Shown piece after piece: positions 43,157-51,546 of a stretch of DNA of 64,000 bases. Position 1 is the stretch's first letter; every line of letters begins with the position of its first letter. The DNA is from Apilactobacillus zhangqiuensis (GTDB lineage: Bacteria > Bacillota > Bacilli > Lactobacillales > Lactobacillaceae): contig NZ_BPLK01000002.1 in assembly GCF_019656215.1 (NCBI RefSeq), forward strand, positions 186,001 through 250,000, read 5' to 3'. A program made the position numbers and the translations under genes. Under the pieces are notes generated by a model. The model was not told where the DNA came from and ran no database searches. It saw only the letters and a list, made by a program, of their open reading frames with translations.

Positions 43157-44617
43157 ATGGACTATTTAGGAAAAGATATTTTTAGCATTCACGAAAGCCT
43201 AGTTAATGGTGATATTACCGCCGAAGAATTAACAAGACAAACTATTGAAAATGCTAAGAAGAACGATGAAGATATTAACGCTTTCGTCGTTTTTGATGAA
43301 GAAAATGCAATTAAGCAAGCCCAAGAAATTGATAAGGCTGGAATTGACCCAGATAACGTATTATCAGGTATTCCAGTTGCTATGAAGGATAACATGTTAA
43401 CTAAGGGTGTATTAACATCTGCAGGTTCAAAGATGTTATCAAACTTTAAACCAATTATTGATGGTACCGCCGTTACTAAGATGAAAGAAGCAGGCACTAT
43501 CAACATTGGTAAGACCAACATGGATGAATTTGCCATGGGTAGTTCAACAGAAACTTCATTCCACGGTAAGACTAAGAACCCATGGGACTTAGATAAGGTT
43601 CCTGGTGGATCATCAGGTGGTGCCGCTGCCGCAGTTGCTGCAGGGGATGTCTTAGTATCACTTGGTTCAGATACCGGTGGTTCAATCAGACAACCAGCAT
43701 CATTTAACGGTGTTGTTGGTATGAAACCAACATACGGTCGTGTATCTAGATGGGGATTAATCGCATTCTCATCAAGTTTAGACCAAATTGGTCCATTGAC
43801 TAGAACTGTTAAGGATAACGCCGTTGTTCTAAATGCCATTGCCGGTAAAGATGAACATGATATGACAAGTTCAAATAAGGAAGTTCCTGACTTTACAGCA
43901 AACATCGATAAGGGTGTTAAAGGTATGAAGATTGCTTTACCTAAGGAATACTTAGGTGAAGGTGTTGATAAGGATGTTCAAGATGCTATTTTAACCGCTG
44001 CTGACAAGTACCGTGAATTAGGTGCCACTGTTGAAGAAGTATCTCTTCCAAACAGTAAGTACGGTGTAGCAGCTTACTACATCATTGCTCCTTCAGAAGC
44101 ATCATCAAACTTACAACGTTTCGATGGTATTCGTTACGGTTACAGAGCTCAAGATGCTAAGAACCTAGAAGAACTATACGTTAAGAGTCGTTCACAAGGT
44201 TTTGGTGACGAAGTTAAACGTCGTATCATGGTTGGTACTTACTCACTATCAGCTGGTTTCTTTGATGCTTACTTCAAGAAGGCTGCTGAAGTTCGTACCT
44301 TAATAATTGACGACTTCAAGAAGGTTTTCCAAGATTACGATGTAATCCTAACTCCAACAGCTCCTACTCCAGCTTTCAGCTTGAAAGATGAAAAAGACCC
44401 AATCACTATGTACATGAATGATGTTTTAACCATTCCTATTAACATGGCAGGTCTTCCAGGAATGTCAGTTCCTGCAGGCTTCTCAAACGGACTACCAATT
44501 GGTATGCAATTAATTGGTAAGCCATTTGATGAATCAACTCTATACCAAGCTGCTTACGCTTTCGAACAAAACACTGATTTCCATAAGCAAGATCCAAAGA
44601 TGGGGGGAGCACAATAA
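43157..44617 (+). CDS. gatA: Glutamyl-tRNA(Gln) amidotransferase subunit A
   Basis: GatA (486 residues) is the glutaminase of GatCAB. The amidase-signature triad is K77 (VAMKDN), S152 (PGGSSGG) and the nucleophile S176 ([12 protein letters not shown]). The gene starts 6 bases after gatC and overlaps gatB by one base (TAATG). Confidence 0.98.
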   Translation: MDYLGKDIFSIHESLVNGDITAEELTRQTIENAKKNDEDINAFVVFDEENAIKQAQEIDKAGIDPDNVLSGIPVAMKDNMLTKGVLTSAGSKMLSNFKPIIDGTAVTKMKEAGTINIGKTNMDEFAMGSSTETSFHGKTKNPWDLDKVPGGSSGGAAAAVAAGDVLVSLGSDTGGSIRQPASFNGVVGMKPTYGRVSRWGLIAFSSSLDQIGPLTRTVKDNAVVLNAIAGKDEHDMTSSNKEVPDFTANIDKGVKGMKIALPKEYLGEGVDKDVQDAILTAADKYRELGATVEEVSLPNSKYGVAAYYIIAPSEASSNLQRFDGIRYGYRAQDAKNLEELYVKSRSQGFGDEVKRRIMVGTYSLSAGFFDAYFKKAAEVRTLIIDDFKKVFQDYDVILTPTAPTPAFSLKDEKDPITMYMNDVLTIPINMAGLPGMSVPAGFSNGLPIGMQLIGKPFDESTLYQAAYAFEQNTDFHKQDPKMGGAQ

Positions 44618-46038
44618 TGAACTTTGAAACTACAATTGGACTAGAAGTCCACGTTGAATTAAAGACTAACTCTAAGATTTTCAGTCCATCTCCCGTACAA
44701 TACGGGGTTGACCCTAACTTAAATACCAACGTAATTGATTGGGGATACCCAGGGGTATTACCATCAACCAACAAAGGTGTTGTTAAGTCTGGTATTATGG
44801 CTGCTTTAGCACTACATGCTGAAGTTGAAAAACACCCTCACTTTGATCGTAAGAACTACTTCTACCCAGATAATCCAAAAGCTTACCAAATCACACAAAA
44901 GGATACTCCTGATGCGCATGATGGTTGGATTGAAATTGAAGTAGACGGTAAGAAGAAGAAAATCGGTATTGAAGAAATGCACATTGAAGAAGATGCCGGT
45001 AAGAATACCCACGGAAACAAGTTCTCTTACGTTGATTTGAACCGTCAAGGTACTCCACTTATCGAAATTGTTTCAAAACCAGATATCGCTTCACCTGATG
45101 AAGCATATGCTTACCTTGAAGCTTTACGTGAAAGAATCCTATTTACAGGAATTTCTGACGTTAAGATGGAAGAAGGTTCAATGCGTGTGGACGTTAACGT
45201 TTCAATCCGCCCATACGGTCAAAAAGAATTCGGTACTAAGGTCGAATTAAAGAACTTGAACTCATTTAACTACGTAAGAAAAGGTCTTGCATACGAAGAA
45301 AAACGTCAACAACGTGTAATCATGGCTGGTGGCGAAATTCAACAAGAAACTAGACGTTTCGATGAAACAACTGGTAAGACTGTTCTAATGCGTGTTAAGG
45401 AAGGTGCGGATGATTACAGATACTTCCCAGAACCTGACCTACCAGCACTAGACATCACAGATGCATGGATTAACGAAATTAACGATGATATGCCTGAAAT
45501 GCCAGCTAGTCGTCGTCAACGTTACGTTAACGACTTTGGTTTGAAGGACTACGATGCAATGGTTCTTACTCAAACTAAGGAAATGGCTGACTTCTTCGAC
45601 GCCATGATTAAGCTAGGTGCGGATCCTAAGATGGCATCAAACTACCTACAAGTTAACGTTAACGCTTACTTAAATGATGAACAAAAAGACTTATCAGAAA
45701 CAGAAATCACACCGGAATACTTAGCTACAATGATTAAGTTAATCGAAGATGGCACTATTTCATCTAAGATGGCTAAGAAGGTCTTCAAGGGTATTACTGA
45801 AGGTAAGGAACCTAAGAAGTTCGTTGAAGATAATGGAATGGTTCAACTATCAGACCCAGCACAATTACAACCAATTATTGATGAAGTTCTATCAAACAAC
45901 CCACAATCTGTGGAAGACTTCCATAATGGTAAAGATCGTGCTATCGGTTTCTTAGTTGGTCAAATTATGAAACAAACTCGTGGTAAAGCTAACCCACAAG
46001 TTGTTAACAAGTTATTAATGGCATCAATTAATAAATAA
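44617..46038 (+). CDS. gatB: Aspartyl/glutamyl-tRNA amidotransferase subunit B
   Basis: GatB (473 residues) is the kinase/transamidase subunit, which activates the misacylated tRNA with ATP and adds ammonia channelled from GatA. The [19 protein letters not shown] start and the [14 protein letters not shown] segment are signatures. The C-terminal YqeY-like tail binds tRNA. GGGGGAG precedes the ATG. Confidence 0.98.
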   Translation: MNFETTIGLEVHVELKTNSKIFSPSPVQYGVDPNLNTNVIDWGYPGVLPSTNKGVVKSGIMAALALHAEVEKHPHFDRKNYFYPDNPKAYQITQKDTPDAHDGWIEIEVDGKKKKIGIEEMHIEEDAGKNTHGNKFSYVDLNRQGTPLIEIVSKPDIASPDEAYAYLEALRERILFTGISDVKMEEGSMRVDVNVSIRPYGQKEFGTKVELKNLNSFNYVRKGLAYEEKRQQRVIMAGGEIQQETRRFDETTGKTVLMRVKEGADDYRYFPEPDLPALDITDAWINEINDDMPEMPASRRQRYVNDFGLKDYDAMVLTQTKEMADFFDAMIKLGADPKMASNYLQVNVNAYLNDEQKDLSETEITPEYLATMIKLIEDGTISSKMAKKVFKGITEGKEPKKFVEDNGMVQLSDPAQLQPIIDEVLSNNPQSVEDFHNGKDRAIGFLVGQIMKQTRGKANPQVVNKLLMASINK

Positions 46039-46056
46039 TTTTTAGGAGAATTGGAA

Positions 46057-47037
46057 ATGCAAAAAAGAGCACGTGTAATATACAATCCAACATCTGGCCG
46101 TGAGGCTTTGAAACGAAGTCTGATTGATATTCTCGCTGTTTTCGAAGAGGCTGGTTATGAAACTAGTGCATATGCAACTACTCCTAAACCTAATTCAGCA
46201 CGTGATGAAGCCAAACGCGCATCGTTAGATGGCTTTGATTTAATCGTTGCTGCAGGTGGGGATGGAACCATTAACGAAGTTGTTAACGGGATTGCACCAC
46301 TAGAAAAACGTCCTAAGCTGGCAATTATTCCAGCAGGGACTACCAATGACTTTGCCCGTGCATTGCATATTCCAAGAGAAGATCCAATTGAAGCGGCCAA
46401 AGTTGTGTTGAAGGGACAAACTTTCAACATGGATATTGGTAAAGCCGGAGAAAAATACTTCATGAATATCGCGGGTGGAGGTTTGTTAACCGAATTAACT
46501 TACGATGTTCCTTCTGATTTAAAGACTATTTTTGGTTACTTGGCTTATCTAGTTCGTGGAGCTGAATTGCTTCCAAGAATTAAGCCAATTGAAATGGATC
46601 TTGAATTTGATGATGGAGAATTTAAAGGTAAAGCTTCAATGTTTTTGCTTGCTATGACTAACTCAATCGGTGGTTTAGAACAAATTGTTCCGGATGCCAA
46701 GTTAGACGATGGCAAGTTTACAATGATTATTGTTAAGACTAGTAACATTATTGAAATTGTTCAATTACTTGCGAAAGTCTTAAGTGGTGGTCGCCATATC
46801 AATGACCCTCGAATCATTTACAAGAAGACCAGCAAGTTAGTTGCTAATCCTGTCGAAGACAAGATGCAGATTAACTTAGATGGTGAATATGGTGGCGACG
46901 CACCAATGACATTTATTGACTTAAAGCAACACATTGAAATGTTTGCGAATGTCGATGAAATGCCAGAGAAATCTATCAGTTTTGATGCTGAAAAGATTGA
47001 AAAAGAATTCGTCGATAAAGTTGATAAATTATCATAG
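46057..47037 (+). CDS. dagK: Diacylglycerol kinase (DgkB type)
   Basis: This 326-residue soluble lipid kinase phosphorylates diacylglycerol to phosphatidic acid, recycling the product of lipoteichoic acid synthesis. The DAGK catalytic domain shows YNPTSG near the N terminus and GGDGTINEVVNG at residues 67-78. ATG 46057 follows AGGAGAA at good distance; a TTG at 46051 is too close. The gene ends just before a 15-bp hairpin terminator. Confidence 0.95.
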   Translation: MQKRARVIYNPTSGREALKRSLIDILAVFEEAGYETSAYATTPKPNSARDEAKRASLDGFDLIVAAGGDGTINEVVNGIAPLEKRPKLAIIPAGTTNDFARALHIPREDPIEAAKVVLKGQTFNMDIGKAGEKYFMNIAGGGLLTELTYDVPSDLKTIFGYLAYLVRGAELLPRIKPIEMDLEFDDGEFKGKASMFLLAMTNSIGGLEQIVPDAKLDDGKFTMIIVKTSNIIEIVQLLAKVLSGGRHINDPRIIYKKTSKLVANPVEDKMQINLDGEYGGDAPMTFIDLKQHIEMFANVDEMPEKSISFDAEKIEKEFVDKVDKLS

Positions 47038-47052
47038 TGGAATTTAAAAACG

Positions 47053-47102
47053 AAAAGTTTTGTTGTATGATTATTTTAGAAGATTACAACAAAACTTTTT
47101 TG
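47053..47102 (+). terminator. Terminator between dagK and rlmD
   Basis: A perfect 15-bp stem (47053-47067 with 47085-47099) and a T run. The rlmD start codon lies only about 20 bases beyond the T run, leaving no room for a separate promoter downstream. Confidence 0.88.
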
Positions 47103-47121
47103 TTTAGAAAAAGGGGTAAAT

Positions 47122-48489
47122 ATGAAATTTAAAGCACCAGTTACAAAGAACGAAGAATATGAAGTCGATATTGTCGACTTAACATACCAAGGCTTAGGAG
47201 TAGCCAAGATTGAAGATTATCCTTTGTTTATTGAAGACACTCTTCCAGGCGAAAAAGCTTTGATTAAGGTAATCAAAGTTAACCAAAACTTTGGTTTCGC
47301 GAAGTTAGAAAAGTTACTAACTAAATCACCTGATCGTGTTGAAAACATCGACAAAAATTACACTCGTACAGGAATTGCTCCATTACAACATCTAAAATAT
47401 GATGCACAATTGGAATTCAAACAACACCAAATTCAAGAACTTTTCGACAAGTCCAAGATGGATGTTGAAATATTGCCAACTATTGGGATGGATGACCCAA
47501 CTCATTACAGAAACAAGGCCCAAATTCCAGTTCGTTCAATTAACGGTAAACTACAAACTGGTTTCTTCCGTAAGCATTCACACGACCTAGTACCCATTGA
47601 AGATTTCTACATTCAAGATCCAGAAATCGATAAGGCCATCGTGGTAGTTAGAGACATTCTACGTAAGTATCACATTGAACCATACAATGAAACTCAACAT
47701 AATGGTGTGATTAGAAACATCATGGTTAGAAGAGGTCACTACACTAATCAAATGATGATTGGATTGATTACTCGTACCAAGAAGATTCCAATGGTTGATA
47801 TCATCGTCCGTGAAATTAAGGAAGCTTTACCTGAAGTAACAAGTATCATGCAAAACATCAACTTGTCAGATGGTAACGGTTTGTTAGGTAAGAGTACTGT
47901 TTGCCTTTATGGTAAGAAGTACATCGAAGACAAGTTACTTGGTTTGAAGTTCGCTATTTCATTGAACTCATTCTACCAAGTTAACCCAGAACAAACTGAA
48001 AAACTTTACTCTCTAGCAATTGAAAAGGCGCAACTAGATGGTACTCAAACAGTAATCGATGCTTACTGTGGTATCGGTACTATCTCATTAGCTGTTGCCG
48101 AACATGCTAAGAAAGTTTACGGTGTGGAAATCGTTAAGGAAGCCATCGAAGATGCTAAGATTAACGCGCAAAAGAACCACATTAACAACACTACTTTCGT
48201 AACCGGTAGTGCAGAAGACCAAATGGAAAAATGGCAAGCACAAGGATTGAAACCAGATGTTATCATGGTTGATCCTCCACGTAAGGGACTTGCATCATCA
48301 TTCATCGACAGTGCTGCTCAAGTAGCACCTAAGAAGATTGTTTATGTATCATGTAACCCATCAACATTAGTACGTGATGCTCGTCGTTTAGCTGAATACG
48401 GTTATGAAATTACTCAACCAGTTCAACCGGTTGACCAATTCCCACAAACTGTTCACGTTGAATCAGTGACTGTATTTGAAAAGAAATAG
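47122..48489 (+). CDS. rlmD: 23S rRNA (uracil-C5)-methyltransferase, RumA/RlmCD type
   Basis: This 455-residue SAM-dependent enzyme methylates uracil C5 in 23S rRNA. An N-terminal TRAM RNA-binding domain (about 8-65) precedes the Rossmann methyltransferase domain. The nucleophilic cysteine is C411 in SCNPSTLVRD and the general base is E447 in HVESV. DPPRKGL is also present. The four-cysteine iron-sulfur site of E. coli RumA is not evident. In Bacillus the orthologue RlmCD methylates two sites, so specificity here is open. AAAAGGGG precedes the ATG. Confidence 0.93.
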   Translation: MKFKAPVTKNEEYEVDIVDLTYQGLGVAKIEDYPLFIEDTLPGEKALIKVIKVNQNFGFAKLEKLLTKSPDRVENIDKNYTRTGIAPLQHLKYDAQLEFKQHQIQELFDKSKMDVEILPTIGMDDPTHYRNKAQIPVRSINGKLQTGFFRKHSHDLVPIEDFYIQDPEIDKAIVVVRDILRKYHIEPYNETQHNGVIRNIMVRRGHYTNQMMIGLITRTKKIPMVDIIVREIKEALPEVTSIMQNINLSDGNGLLGKSTVCLYGKKYIEDKLLGLKFAISLNSFYQVNPEQTEKLYSLAIEKAQLDGTQTVIDAYCGIGTISLAVAEHAKKVYGVEIVKEAIEDAKINAQKNHINNTTFVTGSAEDQMEKWQAQGLKPDVIMVDPPRKGLASSFIDSAAQVAPKKIVYVSCNPSTLVRDARRLAEYGYEITQPVQPVDQFPQTVHVESVTVFEKK

Positions 48490-48496
48490 ATAAGAG

Positions 48497-48528
48497 AAAA
48501 GACACCCTGCGAGAGGGTGTCTTTTTTT
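48497..48528. terminator. Bidirectional terminator after rlmD
   Basis: GACACCCT (48501-48508) pairs with AGGGTGTC (48514-48521) with A and T runs on each side. It also ends the convergent mazG-like gene. Confidence 0.92.
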
Positions 48529-48835
48529 ATTTGTCGAATTTCCAATTTCGACCTTTATTAATGTTTATTTTATCTTGTATAATATCATTAGGTTCAACTT
48601 GTAGTTTTTCGCACATGTAGTAACAATATATTAATACATCTGCTAATTCTGACTTCAAGTTTTCCTTATCCGTGGATGATAAAGAACTATCATCTTTTTT
48701 CCAAAGAAATATTTTTTCGACCTCAGAAGCTTCAATACCTAAAGCTCTAGATAATGATATAAGAGTATGATATTCATTCCAGCCTCTGTCGTTTCTAAAT
48801 TCAATTAATTCTTGAATTATATCTTTATATTCCAT
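48527..48835 (-). CDS. MazG-like nucleotide pyrophosphohydrolase
   Basis: A 102-residue, all-helical protein of the MazG/RS21-C6 type, which hydrolyses non-canonical or deoxy-nucleoside triphosphates to monophosphates. Metal-binding acidic motifs are visible: EASEVEKIFLW in the first helix pair and ELADVLIYCYYMCEKL in the second, then NKGRNW at the end. The frame extends to 48883, but AAAGGAGA at 48837-48844 places the start at 48835. It lies head to head with the GIY-YIG helicase gene, 31 bases between start codons. Codon use is AT-rich, like its neighbour and unlike the flanking housekeeping genes. Confidence 0.85.
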   Translation of the reverse strand: MEYKDIIQELIEFRNDRGWNEYHTLISLSRALGIEASEVEKIFLWKKDDSSLSSTDKENLKSELADVLIYCYYMCEKLQVEPNDIIQDKININKGRNWKFDK

Positions 48836-48865
48836 AAAAATCTCCTTTAAGGTAGGTACTTTATA
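48812..48865. promoter_or_regulatory. Overlapping divergent promoter region
   Basis: Candidate rightward promoter: TTGAAT (48812-48817), 17 bases, TAAAAA (48835-48840). Candidate leftward -10: TATAAA read on the minus strand at 48865-48860. Both ribosome binding sites (AAAGGAGA leftward, AAGGTAGG rightward) sit in the same 31-base gap, so the two polymerase footprints must overlap. The promoter assignments are weak. Confidence 0.4.
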
Positions 48866-48866
48866 A

Positions 48867-50648
48867 ATGTCAGATAGCAACATAGCTAAACCAATTATTA
48901 AAAAATATGATTACACCATTAATAGTGACATAAAACAAGAAATTTTAAAACAAAATAATACTAAAGAAGAACATGAACTAATAACCAGATTTCCAACAGT
49001 ATACATAGTTATAGATAAAATTCGTGGTAAAAAAAAGAAATTTGGTCAATTCAAAGCGTACGTTGGTGAAACCAACAATATTGTACGTAGAACAGAAGAG
49101 CATTTAAATAGCGAATCAGAAGATAGAACGGATTGGACAGAACTAAATAATTCTAAGGATGCTAAGATTATTGTTATTGCCCATAAAGAATTTAACAAGT
49201 CGTTAACTTTAGATATTGAAAATCAATTAATGAAATATCTTCTTAGTGATGACGCAATTGGTGAACTAAATAATCGTAGATCTAATGATCAAGATTTATA
49301 CTTTACAAGAGATCATTTTAGAGATATTTTTCAAAATATTTGGGAAGAATTATCTAAGAAAAATAAAGATATCTTCCCGAGTGTTGATGACATTACCAAT
49401 TCTGCAATTTTTAAAGCATCTCCCTTTCATAAGTTAACTGATGAACAATTAGATGCCAGAGATGAAATAATTGATAAAATCAAAGATATTAAAAAAGGAA
49501 ATGGCACGGATAATTTAATTATTATCAAGGGTTCTGCAGGAACAGGTAAGACGGTTCTATTAAGCTCTTTATTTGCTGAGCTCAATAAACCTGATAATCA
49601 AGAAGCATATATGCTTGTAAATCACAATCAACAGGTTAAAGTATATGAAAATATAGCTCAAAAAATAGGTATTAAAACAAGACTTGGTGATTCAATAGTT
49701 AATAAACCAACAAAGTTTTTAAATAAACACCAAGTTGGAGATGAAAATTCAAAAATAGATATTGCTTTAATAGACGAAGCACACTTACTGCTTACTGAAG
49801 GTTATATGGTTTATCAAGGTTCAGGTCATTTGAAAGATATAAGAAGCATATCAAATGTTGTCGTAGCTGTATTGGATCCAATGCAGGTATTAAAGGGCAA
49901 TGGATATGTTGAAAAATCGTATTATGATAAATTAATTAGTAAGTCAAGAGAGAATAATCAATTAATAGAGTTGTCTGAACAAAATAGAATGGATGCTTCT
50001 ATAGAAACCATTGATTGGATTGAAGATATTGTTACTAAAAATGAAATTAATAAGATTCCTAGAGATGATAAGTATGATTTAAGAGTCTTTAATGATGTTA
50101 ATAATATGTATAAAGAAATTAAAAAGCATAATGATAGTATTCAATCATTAACAAAGGGTTTATCAAGAATGGTTGCTACTTATGATTGGGAATTTAGATC
50201 AAGTAGATATAATAAAATTATTCAAAATGATGGTACTGTGGTCGATGATTTATGGCGAGTTTCAATTGGTGATAAATTTAATCTTCCTTGGAATTATCAA
50301 TTACCGGTTGAGAAGAAATATAAAGACTTATCATGGGCAGAGCAACCTCAAACAATTAATGAAGTTGGTTCTACATTTACAATTCAAGGCTTTGATTTGA
50401 ATTATTGTGGTGTTATTCTTGGTCCTTCAATCAAGTTTAGGAACGGAAAAGTAGTTTATGATGGAACAGAAAGCTTTGACAGACAAGTTACAGACAAAAG
50501 AACAATGAAAAACGGAGAACAAAAGGATATATCATCTGAGTTAATTCGCAATCAACTAAACGTGCTACTAAAACGTGGGGTACATGGACTTTTCATCTAT
50601 GCTGTTGATGACGAACTAAGAAAAGAATTAATCAGACAAAGCAAATAG
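48867..50648 (+). CDS. GIY-YIG nuclease - Schlafen-group-3 (DUF2075) helicase fusion
   Basis: A 593-residue protein with two parts. Residues 42-138 form a GIY-YIG nuclease-like domain: VYIV (45-48), AYVGET (64-69), R74/R75, H79, the probable catalytic E118 in DIENQL, and N135/N136. From about 195 onward is a superfamily 1 helicase-like domain of the DUF2075 family (PF09848, related to the helicase part of Schlafen proteins): Walker A GSAGTGKT at 222-229, Walker B LIDEAH with D303/E304, then an SEQNRMD motif and a GSTFTIQGFDLNYCGVILG motif near the end. AAGGTAGG precedes ATG 48867. The gene is rich in ATA, AAT and AAA codons, unlike its neighbours, suggesting transfer. With the divergent MazG-like gene it probably forms a defence cassette; function is inferred. 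Confidence 0.86.
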   Translation: MSDSNIAKPIIKKYDYTINSDIKQEILKQNNTKEEHELITRFPTVYIVIDKIRGKKKKFGQFKAYVGETNNIVRRTEEHLNSESEDRTDWTELNNSKDAKIIVIAHKEFNKSLTLDIENQLMKYLLSDDAIGELNNRRSNDQDLYFTRDHFRDIFQNIWEELSKKNKDIFPSVDDITNSAIFKASPFHKLTDEQLDARDEIIDKIKDIKKGNGTDNLIIIKGSAGTGKTVLLSSLFAELNKPDNQEAYMLVNHNQQVKVYENIAQKIGIKTRLGDSIVNKPTKFLNKHQVGDENSKIDIALIDEAHLLLTEGYMVYQGSGHLKDIRSISNVVVAVLDPMQVLKGNGYVEKSYYDKLISKSRENNQLIELSEQNRMDASIETIDWIEDIVTKNEINKIPRDDKYDLRVFNDVNNMYKEIKKHNDSIQSLTKGLSRMVATYDWEFRSSRYNKIIQNDGTVVDDLWRVSIGDKFNLPWNYQLPVEKKYKDLSWAEQPQTINEVGSTFTIQGFDLNYCGVILGPSIKFRNGKVVYDGTESFDRQVTDKRTMKNGEQKDISSELIRNQLNVLLKRGVHGLFIYAVDDELRKELIRQSK

Positions 50649-50654
50649 ACAAAA

Positions 50655-50681
50655 GAGACACCCCTCACAGGTGTCTTTTTT
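50655..50681 (+). terminator. Terminator after the GIY-YIG helicase gene
   Basis: AGACACC (50656-50662) pairs with GGTGTCT (50670-50676) with a T run. Its core resembles the terminator on the other side of the gene pair at 48497. Confidence 0.88.
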
Positions 50682-50755
50682 GCACTTCCCAAGATTTGGG
50701 TATATATTACTTTCTATTGAAAACACAAAATTAAACATAAAAGTAGGCGAAATAT

Positions 50756-51427
50756 ATGCGTATTAATATTATTCAACATACTCCAAACGAACGACCAGGT
50801 TCGATTTTGGATTGGGCACATGACAGGGGACATGACGTTTACATCTACCATCCATACCAATTTGGTATCCTACCAAAGGTAGATGAAACTGATATGTTAG
50901 TTATCATGGGTGGTCCAATGAGTGTTAACGATGATATTGATTGGATTGAGTTCGAACGGGACATTATCAGAGAACTTGCTGAAAAAGATGTTCCAATCTA
51001 TGGTGCCTGTTTTGGTGCGCAACAAATTGCCAAAACATTTGGTGCCAAGATTACCACCTCAACAGAAAAGGAAGTTGGTTGGGCACCAGTATATTTAAGA
51101 TCCGAACGCATCCCTGGCATTTATAATAAGCTTACTGCAATGCACTGGCATGGTGAAATGTTTGAAATTCCTAAGAATGGGGAATTATTATTCTCCAGTG
51201 ATTTGGTGGAAAACCAAGGATTCATTATTGGCGACAGAATTGTTGGTTTACAATTCCACTTTGAATTAGGTACTGACGAAGTCAGAGAAATCGTTACCAA
51301 CGACAACAAGTACGTTGCTGGATCAGCATTGAATCAAACTAATGAAGATATCTTAGCTAGACCAGTACCAAAAGAAAACAAACAAGTGATGTATGCAATT
51401 TTGGATTACATCACACAAGGCAAATAA
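50756..51427 (+). CDS. Class I glutamine amidotransferase-like protein
   Basis: A 223-residue stand-alone class I glutamine amidotransferase domain of the GMP-synthase-like type. The catalytic triad is C85 (YGACFGAQQIA), H168 and E170 (LQFHFELG). The GGPMSVND oxyanion region precedes it. There is no synthetase domain and no partner gene nearby, so the acceptor substrate is unknown; relatives include gamma-glutamyl-peptide hydrolases. Only a weak ribosome binding site (AGGCGA) precedes ATG 50756. It is a monocistronic unit between two terminators. Confidence 0.85.
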   Translation: MRINIIQHTPNERPGSILDWAHDRGHDVYIYHPYQFGILPKVDETDMLVIMGGPMSVNDDIDWIEFERDIIRELAEKDVPIYGACFGAQQIAKTFGAKITTSTEKEVGWAPVYLRSERIPGIYNKLTAMHWHGEMFEIPKNGELLFSSDLVENQGFIIGDRIVGLQFHFELGTDEVREIVTNDNKYVAGSALNQTNEDILARPVPKENKQVMYAILDYITQGK

Positions 51428-51510
51428 TCGTCATTTTAGCCACTTTATTAATTATTAATATAAATAGACGCAGAGTCTACTAAGATTGATTTAAGCAATC
51501 ATTTAGCATT

Positions 51511-51545
51511 AAAAAAAGCATTCGAACTTAATCGAATGCTTTTTT
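51511..51545. terminator. Bidirectional terminator
   Basis: AAAAAAAGCATTCGA pairs with TCGAATGCTTTTTT around an ACTTAA loop. It serves the amidotransferase gene and the convergent permease gene. Confidence 0.93.
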
Positions 51546-51546
51546 A

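Noticed and set aside
43189-43905. A 238-codon open frame antisense to gatA
   Set aside because: It has no ribosome binding site, its composition mirrors the gatA codons, and gatA is an unmistakable core gene in full. It is a shadow frame.
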